NCBI RefSeq assembly: GCF_963678635.1 | Contig: NC_087071.1 | Coordinates: 44,565,095 to 44,629,094 of the forward strand | Source of the DNA: Symsagittifera roscoffensis | Lineage: Eukaryota; Xenacoelomorpha; Acoela; Convolutidae | Direction: 5' to 3' | Length of the DNA stretch: 64,000 nucleotides | Shown: positions 55,421 to 64,000 of the stretch, piece by piece | Position numbering within the stretch: position 1 is the stretch's first letter | Layout: every line of letters begins with the position of its first letter | Translations under genes and position numbers: made by a program | Notes under the pieces: model-generated | What the model saw: only the letters and a program-made list of their open reading frames with translations | Databases searched by the model: none | Told to the model about the DNA's origin: nothing

Positions 55421-55934
55421 ATCATCTACGATACCAAAAAAAATAGCCTTGCAAGCTAGTAGACAGGAAAGGAAAGGAAAAAACTAAGACCAAAGAAAAC
55501 GGAAAAAAAATTGTACAAATCATTATCAACAAACTTCAAAAAATGTGACGTCATTTTCTGAAAACTGAAAATCAAATTTCGAGCGACAAAAAAAAGATAA
55601 TTGTTGTTATGAAAAAATTTGAAGTAAAAATTCTATTCTGAGAATTTTAAGGTTTTGGGCGATCCGAAGAAAAGCAAACAATTTATGGTTCCTAGAATCG
55701 ACCCAAAATTAGATTAGTGAGCCAATAAAAAGTAAGCCAAAATCAGCCAAAAAACTTTGGAGCAAAATGGTCAAAAAAAGGAAAAAAAAACTAAGTTAAA
55801 GTTGGTGAACTAAATTGCAAGATTAAATGAAAAAAGAAAAAGCAATTACAATGAAAACTCCATACAGCAAAACAAATTCTACAATGTGGCAACTAAGCGA
55901 GCAAAACAAAGGAAAATTTCCCGTTTGAAAAAAG

Positions 55935-56025
55935 AAACAGGTGCTGGTCAGATTCGAATTCAGGACCTTTGTCGTCGCAAGCGTATTCGTTATCTCCAGA
56001 CTAAGTGTACCAGAGACACTTAGAA
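55935..56025 (-). repeat. tRNA-like (SINE-like) stretch
   Basis: On the minus strand, TAGTCTGGAGATAACGAATA is followed by ACGCTTGCGACGACAAAGGT and then GAATTCGAATCTGACCAGC. The order resembles a tRNA D-arm, anticodon arm and T-arm (B-box-like TTCGAATC). The acceptor stem does not close well, so a tRNA-derived SINE or a decayed tRNA is more likely than a working tRNA. Confidence 0.35.
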
Positions 56026-56397
56026 ATTTCCATCTTTTTGAACCAAGAAACCAAGTGATTCTGTTAAACAAAATGTTAACCCGAACTATTCGGATTTGAT
56101 AATGCTTGCTGAGCGCCAGCGTAAGCACAGAGGCCAAGTTACACTTTGCATAGACACGCAAAAACATGACCGATAACGCTACTGGGAAAAACTGATTGAG
56201 TAAAACTATGAGTATCTAAAATTTCTCAAGTAAGTGACGCACGCCAAATATGAGTCTACATAATTACTAAGTGACGAAAGCCATTAATGACGCATTAGCA
56301 GTACCAGTCAATTTGAAAAAAGAAATTTACCAACTAACATGCCTCAATTTATAGAGCGGACGCATTTTAACTAGTATAAAAAAACTCATTAAAAAAC

Positions 56398-56490
56398 AGT
56401 CGACCCTGCTCAGGCTCGAACTCTCTTATTTTGTTGAGCATTTCCTTCCCTATCTCTACACTACAAATCAATGCTACCTTGAAGCCAAAA
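56398..56490 (-). repeat. tRNA-like (SINE-like) stretch
   Basis: On the minus strand, GTAGTGTAGAGATAGGGAAG precedes GAGAGTTCGAGCCTGAGCAG, which has a B-box-like core. It lies about 450 bp from the other tRNA-like stretch in the same orientation. It may be a SINE head; no clear tail is seen. Confidence 0.35.
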
Positions 56491-56499
56491 TCTATTTGT

Positions 56500-58380
56500 A
56501 ATATAATAATCTGTGTTAATATCCTTAGCATTGGCTGTACTTAATAGGTGGTTATTGATCAAAATGAACCCATTTTTTCCAAACAATATTTGCGTCGCAA
56601 CAATATATGCGACTTAAGTTGGCAGAAAGAGAGTTCATACTGTAACTCAAGCTTTGATTGTGTAAAAAGTAACCATTGTGGAAAAACATGGGAACAAACG
56701 TTTTTTTCAGCTTGGATTTTAGAAATAAACTTGCTTTTTAAAACTGAAAAAAACTCGAATCAAAGTCCGAGCCAACCGCATATTGCTTTCTGAGAGTCAT
56801 TTGTGAGAACCATTTGTATTTCAACTCCAAAAAAAATGTCAAAGTGCTGTACGAAAACATGAAAAAAAACATGCTACCTACATAAATGGACACAGCCAAC
56901 AGACAGCTGGAAAAAGTCAAGGAACGCAGTAAACGGAAAACAAGGCAACTGGCAGTTGGAAAAGAGTCAAGGAACTAATGTAAACAGAAAAAAATCCACT
57001 GGCTTGTTTTTTGAAAAATCTGAACATTCGAGTTTCCTAGAAAAAAAATGGCTTCAAACTCTTTGAATTTCAAAAACAATTTTTGATTTCTATTCTTACT
57101 ATTCATTAGTTTCTCTTCCGCAAAATGCGTTTTTACTTTTTGTACTACGCGCCATTTTTGCTTACTTTTGATTCAATATCAATTAAAAAGTTAAATTCTT
57201 GAAACTTTGCATGCAATTTGTGAGCTCATCATGAGCCGAGTGGTTTCTCTACAATTTTTATGGTGGTTGATAACAAAAACGAAAAGTTTTTTCCTTCAAC
57301 AGCAATTTACCCCATTGGACACATTCTCGCTCAGTGGCTTCTAAGCATCCACACTAACTTTTCATGTAATAAACCGGAAAGCAAGAAGCCACATTATGCA
57401 TAAATTATGCAGTTCAAGAAAATTCCAGGTATATTGAGTAGGAAATGTCTGAAATGGAATTTTTGTTATTGCACTGTTGTATATAAAAAAAAACATTTTT
57501 TCGTTTTGTTTGATGAATTAAAATGATCACAGCACATGCTATAAAAAAGCACGGATGTCCCCAAAATCGCACCAATTTTCCTCACTAAAGCTTGCTTGTA
57601 TAAGCAAAAGAAATTATCTAAACTTAAAAAGAACTCAAAATCAAACGGGGGAAAAGTAATTTAGAGCCTGAATAATATTTAAGATATTTTCTGAAAAATT
57701 CATCATGACTTATATGAGAGCCTGAACTTTGCTCATCGACTGTTATAGCCTCACTTACTTCATCAAAACTCAAAAATCGCTTAGAAAAACAGGAAATTTA
57801 CACGACCGGCGGATTGAAACGACTCTCATTCAGAAAATGTGGTTAAAAGAAAAGTTTGGATCATGAAGGATGAGAATTTTCTCCTCGTGGATACTGTGAT
57901 AAACTAAGTTTATTGAAACACAAATGGTCTCGAAAAATTTTTCTACTCTACTCTGCAAAGAAATACTTTGCTACTCGTCCAGGAAATGAGTTCTTTTTTC
58001 TAATCTTGCTAAAAACAACATTTAATTTATTTCTTTTTATTTGGTTTTTTCAATTATGCATTTGAATCTCCCCGTTTTTTAGAGTCGAGGGTATCGCGAC
58101 TTTAATCCATTGTCGTCCGGAATCAAAATTCAGAATTAAGCTTTCAACCCACAACCAATTCTGAAACTAGATCATAAATGCTTCAGGTCTTTTTTCAAAT
58201 TTGAAGCAAAATAGTTTTGATCTAGACATTAAAACGAGTTCATTTTTCTCCTTTTGGCTTTGGTCTGATTTTGGAAGCCAAATTTGTTCTTTTTTTGTTA
58301 AATTTTTGATAATTTCGAGTCATTTTGTGGAGGTTGATGTTGATAATTCAGGTCTTTTGGGTCAACTTTGTGGTGTTTTT
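56500..58380. other. Non-coding DNA
   Basis: This is the interval between the tRNA-like stretches and the 3' end of the mucin/VWF-like gene. It has no supported gene. Polyadenylation signals for the minus-strand gene would lie at its right end but none was picked out with confidence. Confidence 0.45.
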
Positions 58381-58384
58381 GTCT

Positions 58385-61300
58385 CTATTTGGTATTTGAT
58401 GGGCCCCCTCTGCAGTTGCTCTTGAGGAGTCCGATGTAGTTTCCACTGCAGCTATTGATGACTTCAACTGTTCCATCTGCTTTGATAGCCGCAACTGTCC
58501 ATTGTTTGCAGTTCTGCTTGTCATCTGAGAGAGATAGTTCCACTGGTATCAGTTCGGATCCCTTCTGGATGTTTACTCTGGGTTGGGCACTGTCTATCTG
58601 GTAGTCTTTGATGGTTCCGGCTAGACAAAAAAAGACGAAAAAAATTAAATAAAAAACAAGAAAATCAATACAGAAATTAAACAATCACAAACAAAAAAGA
58701 AAAAATTCTAAGAAAAAAATAATAAAAAAACTCTGAAAAAGGTGAAAGTGCGGCATTTTAGCACAAAAATGGACGGCATTTGTCTATAATGCTAATCTTT
58801 CAGATTTAAACATCCTTTTTTGCACAGAAATCACCTGTATCTTTCTTTTTTTCTTCTTTTGGAGTTGCTCTCAGCTTTCGGTATCACTTATGAGCTTCAT
58901 AGGAAGGCTAAGGGTTCCAAAAGGAATCAACGGCTCGGTTTCGCTTCCCAAACAAAAATCATATTCATATTTTAAAACTTGCTTGCGTTAAATACAGTTT
59001 CAACTGTTTGTTTCATTATGTAATTTTATAGATTTAGTTGAGTGAGTAAATTTGACAGTTACTTGAGTTGTCGGGGGTGACGTAGACGAAGATGGTGTTT
59101 GCACCCTGGAGGTCCAGTTGGGTGAGTTTGATCACAGACGGGACTGAGTAGGCGTCGGAGGCTGTGTGGTATGGAGACCATCTGTAAGACAGACTGCTGC
59201 ACTCCGTCACTCCATTCTCTGTTCCGGTGCAGAACTAAACAACAACAATACAAAAATAACATAAAAGCAAAACGGCAGTTATCCAAAACTGAAAAAAAAA
59301 GTAAAAAAAAAAACTGTATCAGCCAAAATTTTGTCTTAAATGAAATTCATTTTGAAAAACAAAACATGTCAAGAAACACAATTTCAAAGTACTAAATTAT
59401 AATTTACAAAAATGATCAAGCGGTAACAAAGCAGACAAAAGTTGGGTATTTTTATAACGGCGCGTATTCTGTTCCATGCTCACCTCGTCAGAGTCGAATC
59501 CTTGACAAGATCCCTGGATTCCGAGTTGGAACGAGGCAGACCCACTGTAGTACAGTTCAACGTAGGCCTCATTGTCATCCACATTCGTGTCTCTAATTAA
59601 GTAGGCAGTCGCAGTCCTGCTGTTGATGTCAATCACTGGGAACTTGTCTGGAAAGAGAAAACAGAAAAAGTTAGTAAGTTAAAACAATTCTGTAGATTGT
59701 TCAATATAATTATGACGTCTTTCATACTGGCGATAAACAAAAATATAGATTTACATTCCAACAAATTTGAACTTATCAGAATGTATCCACAATGGTCCTG
59801 AAAATAAATTTATTATTTATATGACATTAACAAGTTGATAGGGAAATACGAAGATGATACGTTACCAAAAAAAAACAGATGGTAACTCCGTCAAAAAGGA
59901 ATATTAGCGTGAGGGAAATAAATCAGTAGCGAGAGGGAGAATTAGGGCTTCAAATATTTAGTTATTATCGCGGTTACCCTCTCCCCCTTCCTTTGAAAGG
60001 AGCAACTACTTATTTTTGCAGGTTTTGGGCATCCTCAAAACGTAAAAATTTTCATGCCTAGTTAAAGTTGGCATGAAATGCCTTGTATGGCTCTTTTCTA
60101 GTTCACCCTTCAAATTTAAGTTTGAAAGACTATTTAACGTTGTCATAATGCAATCAAATTTGACGTGGTGAACAAATCGACAACTGTGAGCAGATTTGTT
60201 GTTCATACTTTACAGCGTAACATCACATATTTAGCCGTAATAACACGTAAAACAAACATAAAACTCGGTATTTTGAAAGGTGGGGGGGGGGGGTGGAAAA
60301 GAGTCCCAGTTTCATTAGGAATACTCACTTCTCCATGTAACGTAGTTAGGACAGTCAATCTGGGTTTCCTTGTTGAAGGAACTTCCAGGCACCACCACCA
60401 CTCCATTAGCCGGAGTGTAGACTGCGTCATCCACGATCACAGTGCACTGGTCTACCACATTGGAAGTGATGGGGACCGAGTCCTGTCCCTGTTGCAGTTT
60501 GTATAGGCGAAGTACTATTTCAGTGGACATCAGGTCAGACACGTCGAATGGGGTACCGCCAGAACCTGCAAGGATACAAATTAATAAAAAATATATTATA
60601 ATATACAATAAATCATGAAACTGACACAAAATATTATAAAAGAGAAAATATTATAAAATCATGAAACTGACTCATGAAACTCGTTTTGATAATAAGCACG
60701 ATTATATCATTGAGCTCTAAAATTTGTAAAAGATGAATTTAGAATTACATTTTGTTGTAAATTTTACTGAATTACATTTTTTTAAAATTCTTCTGAATTG
60801 TTTCGAAACTTACAACTGCTTTCAGATACTAAATGTATTTTTAGACTTATTTATAGTCTGAAAAGAATCAAAACTTTTCAGATAAATCTAAATCGTCGCT
60901 GTTACCGTCACAAGCATCGCAGGAGCATCCGCCCTCTATGCTGAGTGGGAGTGAGACTGTCTTCTTGTTCTCCAGTACTGTAGTGAGTCCACCTACATTG
61001 TACGTGTGGGTGCAGTCGAATGTCACAGGCACCATCGAAGTCGCCACTGGTCTGGAACAAATAAAAAGGAAAACTTACAACCGTTAACCGAGACGAAAGA
61101 TACAAAAAGATGTGTGTAGAAAAAACAGTTATTAGCAATCATTAACTTTAGCAATCATCAACAATGATTAGCAATCATCAAGTCTATGTTTGAATCTAGA
61201 CGCTAATGGACTTTTTTGAAAAAAAAAACAAAAAAGTCCATTAGCGTCTAGAGTCAAACATTGACTTGATTCAAACTTGTTAACCCGAAGAATTTTTCGA

Positions 61301-64000
61301 GAATTAAGAAACTGGCCAATAGCAAGCTCAAGTGTACATGCAGGGGCGAATCAAGGATTTTCTCGATGTGGGGGGGGGGGGTCGTTTTTTCAAAAAATGT
61401 TCAAAAATTTTGTCGACTTTTTTTAGGTACATGCAATACCTCGAACAGTTCATTTTCAATTGCTAAGACACACTTTCGTGAATCAATTTAACCTTTGTTT
61501 ATTAATGATAACTCGGTTAATTCAGTTAAATAATGGATTTTAAAAAAGAACTGTTTGCCTGCAGCAAGCACAAGTGGACATGAATCCTTGAGAGATGTCG
61601 TTGACATTGGGCATGAAATATCCACCAGTTCCACACATTCCACTGCAGTAGCTGAATTCCACCTCGCCGTCAGACACGCACACTGTGTTCACTGTACTGT
61701 TCTGGTAAGTCTGCTCTGGAAACAGAGAGAAACAAACAATGTTTAATTTTTATGAAGAATGACAACATAATGGGAGTCAAAATTATACTTTATACTAGTA
61801 TTGTTGCTCTTATATTCTGGTAGTCTACCCGGGTTGACCTCCATAGACCGCAAATGCTAATCATACAATTCCATAAAATAAGTCTATGAAAAAATACTAA
61901 TCATACAAATTTCATACACTTTGCTAAAATGGTGTCATTGAGTTTTCGAACAATTTTTCTCTTGTTTTGGCATAAAATTCGGTGTATCGTACTAAATAAA
62001 AAAGAAAAACTTTTTGTCGAAAAAAATGCTAATCATACAATTTTCATATATGGAAAATGTATGACTAGCATTTTTTTGATGGCGATGACAAAAATTTTCC
62101 AGAGTATTTTTGAAATTGTCACCAAAAAAATTTATTTTGTTTTTTTTCAACCGGAAACTGATTGTCGTACTCAAACAAACAATTTTTGAGGAACAAAATT
62201 TTGCATGCGAAATTTAATTTTTGTGTGTATAACGTAGTCCTGGATATATTAATATTGGATTTTTTTCCTTTTCTCTTCATAACTTTTGTCAAAAACGCCA
62301 TGTATGAAAAACTTTTGTATGACATGTTTTTGTATGCCTTGATCAATGTCTGGTAAATAAAAAGTTCAAATTTTAGAAATAATCATATTTGAATGTTTTT
62401 TCTAAAATTTAGAAGTTCGTTACTTTCGTTATATTATTTGTGTGAGACAGAATTAGGACATTTCAGGCGGCTGTGTCCATTGCATTTCTAATGCGAGACG
62501 GCCAAACCTTTGGTTAGTACGTTTGAGTATCCAAGGTTAAAGTCATTTGTGTTCGGTTACAAAAACAACCGAAAAATTTTGAGAACTTAAAAAGTAAAAA
62601 ATCAATATTTTTCGTTTATGGAAAAATGCTAGTCATACAATTTTCATATATGAAAAAATACTAATCATAGACCTTTCATGCAATTTTCTGTACTTAGGGA
62701 ATTGCATGTAAACTGTATGATTAGCATTTTTCCCTATATGAAAATTGTATGACTAGCATTTTTGGTCAACCCGGGTAGGAAAAAGCTAATTTTAATTATT
62801 AAATCCAATATACTTTATATCCTTAACATGGCATTACTTTGACTTATATTATGGCAGGTCTGCTCTTGAAACAGAGAAAAAATATATTTGTCGAATAAAA
62901 TTTATCCGCGAGGGAAAGGACCAACATACGAGCTGTTCAGCTCATCACGTCGAATCGCTGTTGTGCCCCTGCTTAAGAACTACATGCAACTTTTTTGGCT
63001 ATTTTTCTGAGCTGGGTAAAGTTGCTTCACCCTAAAGCAACGAGCTTGGATCTGAGTGGGCCTCCAACATCCGACCTTTCGATATTTCACTTTTACGACC
63101 AGAGACCATATTGACAGATTAATATTGTTTCTCTAGTTATCTGATAGGCCTGCTAAAAAACAAGAACAAAAAATATTTATTTAATTTTAAGACTACAGAG
63201 CATCGTGTGTGAAAGATAAACAGGTTGATGTTGAAATTCTGGGAGTCTGGTATGGTCTATTCTTCAACTCACAAAACTTGAAAAAAAAAATTTTAAAATG
63301 ATTACATGTAATATATCTTTTGAATTTTCAATATGGTATTGTTTTGACTGTTAACTTACATGTAATATATCTTTTGAATTTTCAATGTGGTAATGTTTTG
63401 ACTGTAAACTTATCCCAGACTGGAAAGTGAAAAAACGCTAAAAAAACAAGCTATAAATAGACCATACTTTGTATTATACATTGTATTTGCAAAAAAATGT
63501 TATTCTAGGTAAACTATGGAGGATTGTTCTTCAAATGATCTTTATGTGCTAAAAAACGGTTCGTTTTATTATTTCAGAAATACAATTCTGCCGAAAATCT
63601 CTTTATAGTTCGCACAAAATGTTTAAGAATCATCAAGTCAAAATTTATGGGAATTTCATCAGTGTTTTTTTGTCATTTTCGTTTATATTTTTGCATATTT
63701 TAGAGAAAGGAAATTTATAAAATCAGCGGCTGATCTCTATCAAAGAGCAGCAATTGAACTTAATAATAAGACTCTTCACTACTTTCATTGACACTTCAAC
63801 AGTTCGATTGAACTTAATAAAGATTAAACTTTATGAATATTGAACTTAAAAAAGATTGTACATAATAAAGATTGAATTTAATAAAGCTTGAACTGAACAA
63901 AGATTGATTGAACTTAATTGAACTTGCCTCGTTCGTATTTGATCTCTCTCACATCAGTCTTGGGATACTGACACTTGCGCTTAACACACACTGGCTCACA
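58385..64000 (-). CDS. Secreted mucin/VWF-like protein with CTCK domain, 3' part
   Basis: Minus-strand exons 64000-63928 (partial), 61715-61559, 61051-60906, 60565-60329, 59647-59484, 59234-59063 and 58620-58385 join into 394 codons plus TAG. The first has a Cys pattern (CEPVCVKRKC). The next two form a C-terminal cystine knot as in mucins and von Willebrand factor: CSGMC (C-x-G-x-C), CACC, then CSCDAC. That domain mediates disulfide-linked dimers in the secretory pathway. About 268 residues follow it, with Ser/Thr, acidic residues and scattered Cys (for example VTECSSLSYRW, DKQNCKQW, INSCSGNY); most known members end at the knot. Donors are GC at 63927 and 61558 and GT at the other four; all acceptors are AG. 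A larvacean house (oikosin-like) or gel-forming mucin role is possible but inferred. The 5' exons lie beyond the window. Confidence 0.85.
60284..60294. repeat. Poly-G tract in an intron
   Basis: A run of about 11 G in the 681-bp intron of the CTCK gene, next to a T-rich tract. Confidence 0.8.
61174..61272. repeat. Hairpin, about 43-bp arms
   Basis: The arms 61174-61217 and 61230-61272 pair with two or three mismatches around an A-rich 12-base loop; the core is GACGCTAATGGACTTTTTT with its complement. It lies in the CTCK gene intron and is probably a small foldback element. Confidence 0.92.
61341..61426. mobile_element. Truncated hAT-like MITE with target duplication
   Basis: It starts CAGGGGCGAATCAAGG and continues TTTTCTCGATG plus a G run. 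It stops after 86 bp with TTTTTTTAG and has lost its right end. GTACATG occurs on both sides (61334-61340 and 61427-61433), so the short form may have been what moved, or the deletion was internal. Confidence 0.75.
61828..62775. mobile_element. TA-flanked non-autonomous element with CCCGGGTTGACC ends
   Basis: A 948-bp element with inverted ends CCCGGGTTGACC and GGTCAACCCGGG, and TA directly on both sides (61826-61827, 62776-62777). TA duplication is typical of the Tc1/mariner superfamily. Near both ends, and in the middle, are palindromic tracts built from AATGCTAGTCATACAATTTT and its complement. No transposase frame is present. Fragments of the family lie at 11113, 32852, 34300 and 40540. 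It sits inside the GC-AG intron of the CTCK gene. Confidence 0.78.
63302..63409. repeat. 54-bp tandem duplication
   Basis: Units 63302-63355 and 63356-63409 differ at three or so bases (TCAATATGGTATTG against TCAATGTGGTAATG). In the intron of the CTCK gene. Confidence 0.9.
63757..63925. repeat. Degenerate short tandem repeat beside the GC donor
   Basis: Many imperfect copies of TTGAACTTAATAAAGA lie directly downstream of the exon end at 63928. The first intron bases are therefore part of a low-complexity tract. Confidence 0.75.

Larger units (their letters stand above)
61052..61558 (-). other. GC-AG intron of the CTCK gene (507 bp)
   Basis: The exon ends TGCTGCAG and the intron starts GCAAAC, in the middle of the cystine-knot domain; it ends TTGTTCCAG. 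The CACC motif and the following Arg codon join in frame only with this GC donor. The intron carries a 99-bp hairpin and a MITE fragment. Confidence 0.85.
61716..63927 (-). other. GC-AG intron of the CTCK gene (2212 bp)
   Basis: The exon ends CGAACGAG and the intron starts GCAAGT, the GC-donor consensus. It ends CTGTTTCCAG. The joined codon (G plus AG, Glu) keeps the frame into the knot exon. It contains the 948-bp TA-flanked element and a 54-bp tandem duplication. A missed small exon inside cannot be ruled out. Confidence 0.78.

Overview
This window is animal nuclear DNA: AT-rich, with few genes, intron-bearing genes and many mobile elements. Two host genes can be read with confidence. One is a complete five-exon LIX1/lowfat homologue on the plus strand (48115-53546). 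The other is the 3' part of a secreted mucin/VWF-like gene on the minus strand (58385-64000, running off the right edge), whose cystine-knot (CTCK) domain is followed by about 268 further residues. Homology and frame fix ten splice junctions. Three of the ten introns start with GC and one starts with GA. Such a high share of non-GT donors is known from larvacean tunicates (Oikopleura, Fritillaria), so a larvacean with an enlarged genome is my best guess. This is inference; no marker in the window settles the species.

Layout. 1-1538: mostly featureless, with two weak candidate exons. 1544-10018: an LTR retrotransposon of the BEL/Pao group on the minus strand, flanked by TAAGG. Its single gag-pol frame has four premature in-frame stops and no frameshift, and its leader carries three hairpin repeats with paired changes in the stems. 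10711-12016: hAT-like and other repeat fragments. About 12090-15065: a broken non-LTR (LINE) element, plus strand. 15667-18060: a broken Ty3/gypsy relic, minus strand, with a 200-base assembly gap. 19593-21137: two orphan open frames. 21630-22001: an hAT-like MITE with an 8-bp target duplication. 24.9-30.1 kb: three diverged copies of an unrecognised zinc-finger, gag-like unit, two of them in tandem. 30.5-35.2 kb: direct duplications of several ages. 35.25-36.83 kb: a diverged second copy of the LIX1 upstream region plus part of its first exon. 37-42.2 kb: several copies of one dispersed repeat and one orphan candidate exon. 43.4-47 kb: little beyond a hairpin and one weak gene-start candidate. 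48.1-53.5 kb: LIX1. 54.2-57 kb: inverted repeats, a 590-bp palindrome and two tRNA-like (SINE-like) stretches. 58.4-64 kb: the mucin/VWF-like gene with MITEs in its introns.

How the parts relate. The two host genes show no functional link. LIX1-family proteins are intracellular; the CTCK protein should be secreted and disulfide-linked. Mobile DNA shapes the rest: MITEs, palindromes and a duplicated promoter region surround or sit inside the introns of both genes. Coordinates of exons were set by splice signals, frame and family alignment read by eye; nothing was computed or searched.
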